DNA from: a virus
Virus record (IMG/VR): IMGVR_UViG_3300044678_000913
Coordinates: 1-28,968 of that record
Strand: one strand, 5' to 3'
Length of the DNA: 28,968 bases
A program made the translations under genes and the position numbers. The notes below the pieces were generated by a model. The model was not told where the DNA came from. It did no database searches and saw only the letters and a list, made by a program, of their open reading frames with translations. This document shows, one piece after another, positions 6,052-14,707 of this stretch. Position 1 is the stretch's first letter. Each line of letters begins with the position of its first letter.

Positions 6052-8004
6052 GTCTTCAGGCAGAACCGCTTGCCCTAGTTGCTGCGGGGTTCCAAGCGGA
6101 TTATTCAATGCCTGCCCGGACAGGTAGCCGCGATAAAGATCGCCCGGCTTTCCCATTAATGCGCCAACTACCGGCATCTGCCCGACTCGGTCGAAGAAAT
6201 CAATCGCTGCTGGCGTTGTCCATGATCGATTGACACCCGACGCTATCGGGTCAACCTGCACCAGTTCCGCGACTGACTGCGTGCTGCGCAAGCCTTTCGC
6301 TACCGACTTGCCGAAGACAAGCTCTAGTTTCCGGTCACCAATGCGATTCAGTGCTCGCTTGAATGCTGCCTGCGAGAACTTGGCCGTTTCAGCCGATGCG
6401 CCGCTGGTTGCTTGAGTGCGCAGGTAGTCCATAATCTGTCCCTGCATTTGCATCTTGGCAGACGGGCCGAGTTGCTTCATCAACGCCGATACGTCATCGA
6501 TAGATGCGCTTGGGCTGATGACGTACTTCTCTATGAACTTCTCCGGTGCAATCTTCGCCCCAGGCTCAACTGCCGCCTTCATTGCCGGGGTTGCATCAAG
6601 CACGTCGAACCGCTGCTTTGCCAAGCCCCGAGCGGCATCGAATGCGCCCTTCGCCGCCTCGCCTACGTTGTCCGCAATGGGCGCGTTGTTGAGCGCATCA
6701 CGCACTTTGCCGATTGCCATGCTTTGCGGAGAACCCGGCCCGGCCGTTCGTTGAGCCGCAGACATCACGCGGTCTATCTGCACCGCCGTGTTGACGTTGA
6801 ATGGGATCTTCCCGGATGAAACATCATTAAGGATCGTCCGAACTTCTGCCGGTAGATACGCCCCTAGCATTCCGTCATCTAGCGAAAGATTCGCTTGACG
6901 AGAAAACGTCGACGCATCCATCGGGGCTGCTCGCCCGAGATGATCTTTCGCCACTGCATAAGCGCCGTCTACGGTAGAGCGCATCGCCTTGTCAGTGTCA
7001 CGCAACGAACTGATGTTCGCCCGTCCTACGTCGTAGGGGTCAACGCTTTCAGCGCCCGTGCGTAGCACCCTATCGTCCATGCCTTCCACTAAGGCGCGGT
7101 TCTGCTGCGTGAATCGTTCTGCGATGTCCTGACCGGCTTCAGTGCGCGCTAGATTTTGCTCCCTGGACCATGCAAGAGGATTGCGCGTAGCTTGCCCTTG
7201 CGTAAGTTTAATCCCCTGCGATTCTGCCTTGGCGAGACGCGCTACCGCTGCCGGGTCAAGATCGACGCCAGCCTTGAGCGCGCGTCTTGCTTCTTCGACG
7301 AGCCCGTTACGGACTTCTTTCGATAGATTGTCGAAGTCGATGTTTTCTTTTTGCAGTTCGATCTTCAGTTGATTTGCAACGGATGACTGCGAGGTCTGCC
7401 CGGTCATCGTCTTGGCCGCGCCCTTGAACTTCGACGCCAGCCCGTTCACCGTCGCAGCCAATCCGCGAAACATCGGCTCGATGACGGCAGGAGCAGCAAA
7501 GGCCAAAGCAGTCCCGATTCCGGTCTGAATTCCTTTCCCAAGCCAAAAATTATCGGGATCGTTTTCGTACGGAGTCATAGCCGCCGACAGTCCGCCGATC
7601 TTTGCGCTTTGTGCCATTCTCCCGACTAAACTCGGCGCAGCCTGAGATTGCGTCATGCCGATAGCAGGAATCGCTCGGCCGAATGCCCTGCTGATCTCTA
7701 CGCTATCTTGCGCATTAGGGACTGCGTTGCGATAGGCATCTTCGCGCATCTGCATGTACGAGTTCATTGCGCTCTTGGCACCTTCCGGCATGAACGGAAG
7801 GTTAGCAACCGCTTGAGCGGTGCCTACGCCATAGTCTGCAATGCCTTTGACCAGACCGAGAGCGCCGCCCGCCGCATACTCCGGCACCATCTTTGCCGTA
7901 TCAGAAACCGCCCCCATGTTGATGCCGCGCGGCTGTTGTACTGGAGCCGTCGGCGCTTGCTTCGCGGGCTTTGGTGCTAGAAGGTCGCTTGCGAAATCTT
8001 CCAT
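5968..8004 (-). CDS. Large internal virion / DNA ejection protein (678 aa)
   Basis: A 678-residue protein at the position of P22-type ejection protein genes, after adaptor and gp10-like genes. The N-terminal third is alanine/glycine-rich with amphipathic and hydrophobic helices (for example ALAFAAPAVIEPMF near 165-180) that could cross or perturb a membrane; residues about 215-480 are charged helical segments; the C-terminus returns to small hydrophobic residues. I infer it is packaged and ejected with DNA to build the conduit through the envelope. No enzymatic motif such as a lytic transglycosylase signature is visible. Function is assigned by position and composition rather than a recognised family. 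Confidence 0.5.
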   Translation of the reverse strand: MEDFASDLLAPKPAKQAPTAPVQQPRGINMGAVSDTAKMVPEYAAGGALGLVKGIADYGVGTAQAVANLPFMPEGAKSAMNSYMQMREDAYRNAVPNAQDSVEISRAFGRAIPAIGMTQSQAAPSLVGRMAQSAKIGGLSAAMTPYENDPDNFWLGKGIQTGIGTALAFAAPAVIEPMFRGLAATVNGLASKFKGAAKTMTGQTSQSSVANQLKIELQKENIDFDNLSKEVRNGLVEEARRALKAGVDLDPAAVARLAKAESQGIKLTQGQATRNPLAWSREQNLARTEAGQDIAERFTQQNRALVEGMDDRVLRTGAESVDPYDVGRANISSLRDTDKAMRSTVDGAYAVAKDHLGRAAPMDASTFSRQANLSLDDGMLGAYLPAEVRTILNDVSSGKIPFNVNTAVQIDRVMSAAQRTAGPGSPQSMAIGKVRDALNNAPIADNVGEAAKGAFDAARGLAKQRFDVLDATPAMKAAVEPGAKIAPEKFIEKYVISPSASIDDVSALMKQLGPSAKMQMQGQIMDYLRTQATSGASAETAKFSQAAFKRALNRIGDRKLELVFGKSVAKGLRSTQSVAELVQVDPIASGVNRSWTTPAAIDFFDRVGQMPVVGALMGKPGDLYRGYLSGQALNNPLGTPQQLGQAVLPEDLLRRIVPRVGMLGAPLGAAGAAGVVNQ

Positions 8005-8005
8005 G

Positions 8006-9259
8006 TCATTGCTCGTAAACTAGGCCGAATTCTTCGGCGAGGCGTCGTCGCACCATGCGACCCATCTCTTGCTCTTGCATGCTTGGATTGCCGGACTGTA
8101 TCTCGCTCTTAATCTGAGCCCCCCGGTCGTTCATAATCTTCGGCATCTGGTCTAACTGCACCTGACCAAGTGAGAACCCTTGACGCTTGATGTAAGAACG
8201 TCGAGCCGTTGCCATGCGAAGATCCTTGGTCACTGCGTCCATCTTTGCCTTGAACTCAGTCGGGGAATCGCCGTCCCACATTCCCGTGCCCGCAAACGGG
8301 ATCGCCTTCGTCAAGCGTTCTGCTTCTGCCTCAGTCAGTGCCGCGCCGGTCATTGCCTTGATGTACTGATTCAGCGCATTGGCAGATCGCCCACGGTAGC
8401 GCGTGAAGTCTTCCAGCAGCGCCTTGTCGTCTTTAGTGACCCCTAATCCCAACCGTTCCTTCATGCCAGTTTTGAGCGCATTCCAGCGCGTTCCTAGCGT
8501 CTGGAACTCCGGTCGATATTCCTGCTGGATCGCACTCATACCGGACATCATCTGCCCTGCGTCCAATAGGCCTTGATCGTTCGTATTCTGCGCGGCCTGC
8601 CCCGGCATCAAAGGAGAATTGATGTTGAGCGATGGCCCCTGCGCCGCCCCGGCTCTGTTGAGCCCCGCCTGCCGTTGATACAGTTCCTCGTTAACGCTGC
8701 CGTCTGCATTGAGCCATGCGGGACGTGACCCCGGCGCAGCAGTCTTCTCAGCCTGAAACACCGGCTGTACCTGCTGCGTGACAGGATCTCGCACGAATCC
8801 CGCCTGCTGCCCGCCGAGGTCGGTCTGGAAGAACTGCGGGCTAATTCCCGTCTTCGCCTCTATCGCCGCAGTCCGTTTCGGCCCCTCCGGCAGCGCGTTA
8901 ATCATCCGCAGATCGGACGGCATCTCGTAATTCTTCTCAAGCACTTTCGACAGCGATCCGGGTCCGCCCATCGTAAACAATGCGCGTACCTGATTCGCAG
9001 GCATCCCGAGCATCCCTTGGATCACGTCGTCAGGCTGCGACAGCAACCCCTGCATGCGCTCCTGCGCCTCGACTTGCTGTTGCGCTTGGCGCTGCCTCTC
9101 GGCCAATTGCGCCTGCATGGCGTTGCGCTGCATGTCCTGGGTTTGCATGTTGGACAGCATCCCCATCCCCTGCAACGCCTGCATGTTGCGGTTCTGCGAC
9201 GATTGCATCCCCTGGAGATACCCGGCATACCCCGGTCCGTACAGTTGCGAGAGATCCAT
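8006..9259 (-). CDS. Internal virion / DNA ejection protein (417 aa)
   Basis: The N-terminus has a short GYAGYLQGMQ segment and then a long glutamine/methionine/arginine-rich stretch (about 18-75) predicted as coiled coil, with many MQ and QRQAQ runs. The rest mixes proline-rich linkers and helical parts and ends in a basic helical tail. The stop is one base from the next start, so it forms a unit with the 678-residue protein. This is typical of ejection proteins in P22-like and related podoviruses. The specific counterpart (gp7, gp16 or gp20) cannot be assigned. Confidence 0.5.
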   Translation of the reverse strand: MDLSQLYGPGYAGYLQGMQSSQNRNMQALQGMGMLSNMQTQDMQRNAMQAQLAERQRQAQQQVEAQERMQGLLSQPDDVIQGMLGMPANQVRALFTMGGPGSLSKVLEKNYEMPSDLRMINALPEGPKRTAAIEAKTGISPQFFQTDLGGQQAGFVRDPVTQQVQPVFQAEKTAAPGSRPAWLNADGSVNEELYQRQAGLNRAGAAQGPSLNINSPLMPGQAAQNTNDQGLLDAGQMMSGMSAIQQEYRPEFQTLGTRWNALKTGMKERLGLGVTKDDKALLEDFTRYRGRSANALNQYIKAMTGAALTEAEAERLTKAIPFAGTGMWDGDSPTEFKAKMDAVTKDLRMATARRSYIKRQGFSLGQVQLDQMPKIMNDRGAQIKSEIQSGNPSMQEQEMGRMVRRRLAEEFGLVYEQ

Positions 9260-9268
9260 GTATCGCTC

Positions 9269-10687
9269 CTAAGGCAAGCCGAACTGCTGGCGGAACATCC
9301 GTTTCATCATATCGTCCATGCTGTTGTCGCTGGTCAGCCCGGAGATCGTGTTGCCCGCAATGGCATACGGTTGCCCCGACGTGCTGGCGATCTGCTGCCC
9401 GAGATTCGCCTGGATGCCCTGCCCCGAAAGCCCGAGCGATCCGAGCGAGTTGACAGTGTTGGTGTACCTGTCATAGAGCGCCCCGGTCGCCAATGACTGC
9501 GCGGTCGGAGACGTGCCAGGATTGCCGAACTTCGTCGACAGTGCCCGCATGGTTGCGTTGGCTGCGCCGGTCGCCTCCGGGCTGGTGTAGAACGAGTCGG
9601 GATTGTTTAGGTAGCCGACAGCTTTGTTCAAGAACGGCGCACGCTGGCCGGATAGTTGATTCTGCAGGTTCGTGAGCGCATCGGACTGCTGTTTGCTGCC
9701 GAGCAGACCAATCCCTGCGCCACCGAGTTGCCCGAGCATGCCAAGCATGTTCTGGTCAACGTCGAGGTTGAACTTGTCTTTCAGGAACTTCTGCAACGGG
9801 CTGGTCGGCGTGGTAGGCGTCGTGGGTGTCGTCGGCGTGGAACTGGTCGGCGGCATTCCAGGCGTAGACGGTAGGCCTGTTGCTGCCGGGATCGTCGACA
9901 GCATGCTGCCTGAGTTCGCTAGATCGACCATCCCCGGCACGATGTTGCCCGCCGCATCCAGCCCCAGGCTACCGAGCGCCCCCGTAGTACCTGCGCCGAG
10001 TCCAGCACCCGCAGAGCCCATCGCCCCGAGTGCGGCCATTCCTTCAGCCGTCAGACCGCCGACGCCCGTCAACCCAGCGACCGTAGGCATGCTGCCGCCC
10101 GAGTAGAGCAAGCCTGACTGCGCGACCGTGCTTGGCGTGATCGTGGGCGCGAAGGATGAACTGAACGTACCTGCACCGGCCGCTTCCGGGGCCGCAGCCG
10201 CAGCGCCCGCGCCCGCTGCCCCCAATGATGCCGCATACGGTCCTGCGCCGACTGCAACCAGCGGCAGCATCGATACAAGATCGGCGTTGTTCCAGAATCC
10301 GCTTGGATTGATGCCGTAAAAATCCTCGCCGCCCGTAGCCTGTGCCGAAAGTTCTGGCCGATATACGTACTGCCCATTTTCAAGCCGTACTGCTGATCGC
10401 GGGTCCGAAAGATACTGCTCAGGCGTTAGGTTTTGCGCACCGAGATAACCTCGATTGCTGCTTCCAGGGTCGCCAGTGCCACGGAGATTATTCATAAGCA
10501 GATTGAATTGCTCCGGCGAGAGCACCGAACCGGGGCGCAGGTTCCACTCGTTCATGACCCCGGCAGGCGAGTTCGTAGCGAACCGCTCGACAATCTGAGG
10601 ATCAATGTCGCCCCAACCATTGCGCATCATTTCTTGAATGCGAAGTTGGGTGCTTCTCTCCCGTTTGTCTTCCTGTCTCTCGCTCAT
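9269..10687 (-). CDS. Internal virion / DNA transfer protein (472 aa) with TPT repeat linker
   Basis: The N-terminal 130 residues are hydrophilic; residues about 135-255 are low-complexity glycine/alanine/serine, then a threonine/proline linker with repeated TPT (about 278-293). The C-terminal 170 residues contain a hydrophobic MLGQLGGAGIGLLGSKQQSD segment followed by a helical part with repeated small polar residues, a pattern I associate with P22 gp7-like DNA transfer proteins. It heads the three ejection-type genes and overlaps its upstream neighbour as ATGA. The assignment is by position, composition and partial resemblance. Confidence 0.5.
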   Translation of the reverse strand: MSERQEDKRERSTQLRIQEMMRNGWGDIDPQIVERFATNSPAGVMNEWNLRPGSVLSPEQFNLLMNNLRGTGDPGSSNRGYLGAQNLTPEQYLSDPRSAVRLENGQYVYRPELSAQATGGEDFYGINPSGFWNNADLVSMLPLVAVGAGPYAASLGAAGAGAAAAAPEAAGAGTFSSSFAPTITPSTVAQSGLLYSGGSMPTVAGLTGVGGLTAEGMAALGAMGSAGAGLGAGTTGALGSLGLDAAGNIVPGMVDLANSGSMLSTIPAATGLPSTPGMPPTSSTPTTPTTPTTPTSPLQKFLKDKFNLDVDQNMLGMLGQLGGAGIGLLGSKQQSDALTNLQNQLSGQRAPFLNKAVGYLNNPDSFYTSPEATGAANATMRALSTKFGNPGTSPTAQSLATGALYDRYTNTVNSLGSLGLSGQGIQANLGQQIASTSGQPYAIAGNTISGLTSDNSMDDMMKRMFRQQFGLP

Positions 10688-11079
10688 ATCTCATTACTCC
10701 CTGCGATCTTGATCGCATCGCCTGTTGCGCCCCATGTAGGCAGGTACACCCGCGACGTTGTTACGTTGATCGCGCACACGCCTATCGCTACGTTCGTGGC
10801 GTCGTTGTAGGCCACCGCTACGCCCGCCAATCCCTTCGCAGGCACCGGAAGCGGGAAATACGTAGTCCCTGCCGTGCTTGCCGTGCTCGTTCCAGCAACG
10901 ATACCTATCTGCCAATCCAACTTCCTGCCGTCAAAACGCATGCGCCCTGAGTACGTTGCCGTGCCTACCTCCGTCATTCCTGACGGCGCAGGCGTCCACA
11001 AGCGCCACGAATCCTGACCGATCAAGTTCTGATACGCAGAACTCGTCGTGTCAATGTTCGGGAGGCGCTCGTCCTTCAT
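10684..11079 (-). CDS. Hypothetical beta-rich structural protein (131 aa)
   Basis: A 131-residue protein overlapping the gp10-like gene stop by four bases (ATGA) and the next start likewise. It is rich in glycine, threonine and valine, with alternating residues suggesting beta strands. The pattern of WRLWTPAPSGMTEVGTATYSG near the N-terminus is similar in style to small fibre or appendage proteins in phages. No catalytic motif is visible. Probably a minor virion or tail appendage protein made with the gp10-like protein. Confidence 0.55.
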   Translation of the reverse strand: MKDERLPNIDTTSSAYQNLIGQDSWRLWTPAPSGMTEVGTATYSGRMRFDGRKLDWQIGIVAGTSTASTAGTTYFPLPVPAKGLAGVAVAYNDATNVAIGVCAINVTTSRVYLPTWGATGDAIKIAGSNEI

Positions 11080-12521
11080 ATCGCGCCCTCAGTGACTTCG
11101 AGTTCAATGGCTTCCAGCAATTGATCCCGACCCGTTGCAGCGGCGCTCAATCCAGTAATTCTGAATGCGCGACGTTTAAACAAACCAGCGCGGAGCAAGC
11201 GAGGGTCATTAGACGCCATATCGACCGTTCTCCCTGCGCTCCAAGTCTGCCCGTCATCGTCCGACCATGAGATCGTCAACGTACTTGTGGATGTCGCCTT
11301 GTCGCCAATCACCCGAAGAGAATTCAGCGTCTTGTACTTTCTGGAATCGAAATCCATCGGCTGAGTCTGGATCGTTCCCGATGCCGGCGCGTTGCCAAGG
11401 TTGCTCAATTGCTTAGTCGAATCCTGCCCGACATACACCGTGCCACCACCCGAAGCATCGCTTTGCCGAATGCCGTACTCAAGTGTCCACGGTTGCCATG
11501 CGCCTGTCGTCAAATCGTGCGCGTAGACATTCGTCGCGTTAGACGACGAACTCACCGCGATGTAGTACCGATTGTGATCGGCAATGATGTGGAGCCTAAG
11601 CCCCGCAGTATCGCCACCGGCCGCAATGATCTGCGCAAGAATCCATGTATCTACGGCTTGAGTAGAAATCTTCTTCGGATTCCCATCCGACAGAATATAG
11701 ACTCCAACGGTATGCAGATGCGAACCGACAAAGGCCAGTGTCTCCTCTACCGGAGCAATGCAATAACGGTTGACCGCGCCGATCTGCTTGGCCATCGACT
11801 GTACCCGCTGAAGCACTGCCCCTGCGGCGTTCCCGGCATTAATGAAAAACTCGATCGAGTATCGAGAAAATCCAACAATGAAATTACGATACCGAGCTAC
11901 GCCTACGCCTAGATCAGGGTATTCCTGAGCCGTGATCACCGCCGTCGAAGTCCAGTTCACAAGCGTGTTTACGTCTGAATGCCAAATCTGGCCGTTCGTA
12001 CACATCACGAACCCATAGCCGTCCATGTGCGCAAAGTTGCCGGTAAGCGTCAGTGCTGGCGTTTGCTTCGGCGGAAAGTCCGTATCCGTTATTTCAGTGA
12101 GCGATCCCGCGTCAACATAGTAGTAAGCAAGATTAGAGTCGGACACGAAAACAAGCGTCGGGACCGAGCTAATCATCGTCTCGGAGATATGGATGCAACG
12201 CCCGGTGATCGCCCCGAGCGAAGAATCGTTGTTGTAGATCGTAGAGTTCGTGCTACCGAACGCAGTGATCGTGGATGCGCTTTTGCCGCGCCAAATCTGG
12301 ATCGCTGTCCCGTGACCCGATGCGCCTGCTGGCGAAGCCGTCTCCGCAAACACTTTTCGCGGGCCGACCTTGACTAATGTCTTTCCAGAAAATGCGTTCT
12401 GCGTGACGTGAAAAACACAGTCCTCGAAATACTGATCTTTCTGACTGGACGAAAACAGGCCAGCATTGGTCCCGTCTCTGCTGACCAGTGATCCGACCAA
12501 AGGGATACGAACCTTCGCCAT
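11076..12521 (-). CDS. P22 gp10-like packaged DNA stabilisation / tail hub protein
   Basis: A 481-residue protein close to the length of P22 gp10. It starts MAKVRIPLVGS, then has a cysteine-containing segment near 30-50 and a long series of beta-strand repeats with patterns such as YRNFIVGFS, LAFVGSH and NRYYIAVSSS that suggest a propeller-like body; the C-terminus (about 385-470) is another beta domain with LTISWSDDDGQTW. In P22, gp10 plugs the portal/gp4 channel after packaging. The gp4-like adaptor gene lies upstream, separated by a glycosyltransferase and a small coiled-coil gene. Confidence 0.72.
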   Translation of the reverse strand: MAKVRIPLVGSLVSRDGTNAGLFSSSQKDQYFEDCVFHVTQNAFSGKTLVKVGPRKVFAETASPAGASGHGTAIQIWRGKSASTITAFGSTNSTIYNNDSSLGAITGRCIHISETMISSVPTLVFVSDSNLAYYYVDAGSLTEITDTDFPPKQTPALTLTGNFAHMDGYGFVMCTNGQIWHSDVNTLVNWTSTAVITAQEYPDLGVGVARYRNFIVGFSRYSIEFFINAGNAAGAVLQRVQSMAKQIGAVNRYCIAPVEETLAFVGSHLHTVGVYILSDGNPKKISTQAVDTWILAQIIAAGGDTAGLRLHIIADHNRYYIAVSSSSNATNVYAHDLTTGAWQPWTLEYGIRQSDASGGGTVYVGQDSTKQLSNLGNAPASGTIQTQPMDFDSRKYKTLNSLRVIGDKATSTSTLTISWSDDDGQTWSAGRTVDMASNDPRLLRAGLFKRRAFRITGLSAAATGRDQLLEAIELEVTEGAI

Positions 12522-12709
12522 TAGATCGTACCGGCTTCCGTCTTGAGGGTTGCAGTGCGCGTATCGCGCTCCGTACGCAACGTGGCAATATCCGCGTTGA
12601 TGACTACAATCCTTGCCTGTAGCGTGTTCTTCTCATCCTGCAACGCATCGATGCGGTCGTTCACATCCTTGAGCGCCGCAGCAGCAGCAATGACCGTGGC
12701 GTAGCTCAT
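12521..12709 (-). CDS. Small coiled-coil protein (62 aa)
   Basis: A 62-residue protein that is almost wholly helical. Residues about 12-50 (ALKDVNDRIDALQDEKNTLQ and on) follow a heptad-like pattern with leucine/isoleucine spacing, so it probably forms a coiled-coil oligomer. It overlaps the glycosyltransferase stop by four bases (ATGA) and shares its stop base with the gp10-like start. A structural or chaperone role for tail assembly is possible, but no family is recognised. Confidence 0.6.
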   Translation of the reverse strand: MSYATVIAAAAALKDVNDRIDALQDEKNTLQARIVVINADIATLRTERDTRTATLKTEAGTI

Positions 12710-13383
12710 CGCTTCTCGTCCACATCAATGGATCGGTGGAACTCTTGCCACCACTCCTGCGAATGGTCGCAATCTTCGTAAGAGGACACCGCGGGGATCG
12801 CAAGTGTGAAGTGCAGCAGCTTGGCTTCGTCGTTGTGATCGTACTCGTCGACCAGATGATTCCATTCCTTCGGCAATTCCTGAATCCGCTCATCCTTCAG
12901 CCACTGGAAGCGGTGCAGGAACTCGCTGGACTTCTCCGAGATGTAATCCGGCGTGAGCACATGGTTCGGATGGTTGCCGCAGTTCCACAGCATGACGCTC
13001 GACCAGTTCTTGCGCGGGTAGTTCTTGTTCGCCTGCCCGAAATACTTCACCGGGTACTTGGTCTGGTAGTCGTGCTTCACCACGGCCACATCGCACTCGT
13101 TGCGCATCAAGGCGAACAGTTCTGCCACGTCCGCCTTGAAGATCATGTCGCCATCGACGAACAACGCATGACCTTGAAACCCGCACAGGTACGGCACAAG
13201 AAAACGCGAGTGAATGAACTGATTCGACCCCTTGTGCGTCTCCTCGTAAAACGGCATCGTGTTCAGCGCCAACGGGTGAATACTTACCGGCACCGACGCA
13301 TGCCGAATGATGCTGTTCACGCAGACGTGAAAGGCGATTGCCTCACGAGCATCGTAACCAACGAAGATTTTTAGAGGATGCAT
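12706..13383 (-). CDS. Glycosyltransferase, GT-A fold with DxD motif
   Basis: A 225-residue protein with an N-terminal nucleotide-sugar binding start (KIFVGYDAREAIAFHVCVNSI, GT8-like) and the metal-binding DxD motif VDGDMIF (D77, D79). A region of conserved aromatic and histidine residues follows (YFGQANKNYPRKNW). It would transfer a sugar from a nucleotide donor, acting in the cytoplasm. It lies between adaptor and coiled-coil/gp10-like genes with one- and four-base overlaps, so it is expressed with virion proteins. Possible acceptors are a tail/capsid protein or host surface sugar; the sequence does not tell which. Confidence 0.75.
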   Translation of the reverse strand: MHPLKIFVGYDAREAIAFHVCVNSIIRHASVPVSIHPLALNTMPFYEETHKGSNQFIHSRFLVPYLCGFQGHALFVDGDMIFKADVAELFALMRNECDVAVVKHDYQTKYPVKYFGQANKNYPRKNWSSVMLWNCGNHPNHVLTPDYISEKSSEFLHRFQWLKDERIQELPKEWNHLVDEYDHNDEAKLLHFTLAIPAVSSYEDCDHSQEWWQEFHRSIDVDEKR

Positions 13384-14000
13384 TAGAACTCGACCTCGCT
13401 TCCCTCGTAGCCTTCAGTGTTAACTTCGTTCATGAGCGCATTGCGAATCGTCTGATACTTGGCCTCCCAAACCTGAAGCCTGGATTCCATGCCAATGAAC
13501 GGAATTGCCTCCGAGATCGCCGCCGACAAATACAAGTCGGGATGCACGCGGAACACTTCGTTAAACGTGAGCGTCGTGGTCAGCGTCATCCGCCGCCAGT
13601 ACACGCCCTTCAAGTTGTACGTCGTGCCGGTGTCCGGATACGGACCGAAGATGAAGTTGGTTCCCTCTCGCGCAACGTAGCCAGGACGCCCCGCAGCATC
13701 ACGGTGCGGGTATCGCTCGTAGATAAACCGCGCCGTGCGCTTCTGTAGAAACTTGGTCGGCTGCTCGTTGTTCAGGTAGGCGTACTTCAGGTCCACGAAG
13801 TCGGCCGGCAACGGGACCACGCCCGCACTCACCGTCGCGGAGATGTCAGCCTCCATCTCACGGCATCGAACCTCGCGCCCGATCCGCTGGTGCGCCATCA
13901 GGATCAGGTCGTCAATCGTCGTGCCGCTGAAGTCGCCAGAGGATGAATCGACCCAGGCGAAGATCGCTGTCTTGAGTTCGCTATACGTGCTAATAGCCAT
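13383..14000 (-). CDS. Head-tail adaptor, P22 gp4-like
   Basis: A 205-residue protein with an N-terminal helical bundle (starting MAISTYSELKTAIFAWVDSS) and segments such as DLILMAHQRIGREVRCREME and a later PADFVDLKYAYLNNE, typical of phage adaptor proteins that bind under the portal. The C-terminal region is helical and acidic (ending EGYEGSEVEF). In P22, gp4 extends the portal and is needed for tail attachment. The link with the portal and gp10-like genes supports the call. Its stop overlaps the glycosyltransferase start by one base (TAATG). Confidence 0.65.
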   Translation of the reverse strand: MAISTYSELKTAIFAWVDSSSGDFSGTTIDDLILMAHQRIGREVRCREMEADISATVSAGVVPLPADFVDLKYAYLNNEQPTKFLQKRTARFIYERYPHRDAAGRPGYVAREGTNFIFGPYPDTGTTYNLKGVYWRRMTLTTTLTFNEVFRVHPDLYLSAAISEAIPFIGMESRLQVWEAKYQTIRNALMNEVNTEGYEGSEVEF

Positions 14001-14003
14001 GCC

Positions 14004-14213
14004 TTACCCCTTGCACGCGCGGATGTGGAAGTGCGCCCCGCGAGGCTGGAGCGCTTTCCCACACGTCGGACAATTGACGCTGCTTACTTCTTTCCTTTGC
14101 CCGGAATCGGCATTGGCATCGGCTTCTTCGACTTTGAACGCACTTCGGATCACCTCCCTTCGTAGTTGCTCGGCTTCCTGCTCTCGGATGGCATAGATCT
14201 GTCGGCGTCTCAT
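14004..14213 (-). CDS. Small zinc-knuckle protein (69 aa)
   Basis: I start this at ATG 14213, which overlaps the methyltransferase stop as ATGA; the open frame extends upstream but those residues lie antisense-like within the methyltransferase and look non-coding. The N-terminal half is a charged helix (RREVIRSAFKVEE); the C-terminus has CPTCGKALQPRGAHFHIRAC, a single CxxC...H..H...C zinc-binding motif. It could bind nucleic acid or act as an assembly partner. It follows the methyltransferase closely, so a role in the modification cassette is possible, with no direct support. Confidence 0.5.
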   Translation of the reverse strand: MRRRQIYAIREQEAEQLRREVIRSAFKVEEADANADSGQRKEVSSVNCPTCGKALQPRGAHFHIRACKG

Positions 14214-14707
14214 CGCATCACCGCCATGAACTCCGGCCCGAGATCCTGAAATGCAATCAAATCCCACCGATTCATCAACTCCGGCAACCACCACTTCACC
14301 GGCCGAAGCAATATGTGAGCATTGCGCCCATCGGGCAGCGTTTTCTTCGCTGGCACGGTCGCCACGGTCAGCAGCGTCAACTTTCCCGTGCAACGCTTGA
14401 TGTCATCCAACACATCGTCGATGCAGCGCGGCTCGATATGCTCAAGCACGTCGGTGCAGCACACGAGATCGGCAGGCTTCGGCTCTGCGTCTAATCCCTC
14501 GATGCAAGGGTCGTAATTGTGGATCGGGAAGCCGAGCGCCTTTTCGAGCGTGCGCTTACCGCAGCCGTAGTCGAGCACCGATACGCAGCCGTGCTCTTGC
14601 ATCAGCATATGCACCACTTGCGCCCACTTCTTGCCGCTCGTCCCGTAATCCGCCCGGTCCTTATGCAGCTCGGCGTTCTGCGCTCGGTACTGCTGCGTGA
14701 TCAGCAA
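14210..14707 (-). CDS. Class I SAM-dependent methyltransferase
   Basis: A 165-residue methyltransferase. Motif I is VLDYGCG (44-50), a downstream acidic motif D66 and the motif TDVLEHIEP (85-93) fit class I enzymes that bind S-adenosylmethionine. It is short for the class, with a minimal C-terminal part, and no target-recognition domain is visible. The start is TTG 14707, preceded by GGAGA, and lies inside the 3' end of the TPR glycosyltransferase gene (47-base overlap). Close homologs I recall begin in the same way (LITQQYRAQN). It might methylate a sugar or a small molecule; the partner glycosyltransferase suggests glycan modification. Confidence 0.75.
   Translation of the reverse strand: MLITQQYRAQNAELHKDRADYGTSGKKWAQVVHMLMQEHGCVSVLDYGCGKRTLEKALGFPIHNYDPCIEGLDAEPKPADLVCCTDVLEHIEPRCIDDVLDDIKRCTGKLTLLTVATVPAKKTLPDGRNAHILLRPVKWWLPELMNRWDLIAFQDLGPEFMAVMR

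Noticed and set aside
14214-14393. Upstream extension of the zinc-knuckle gene
   Set aside because: The extra 60 residues overlap the methyltransferase 3' half and look non-coding; the ATGA start at 14213 is better.
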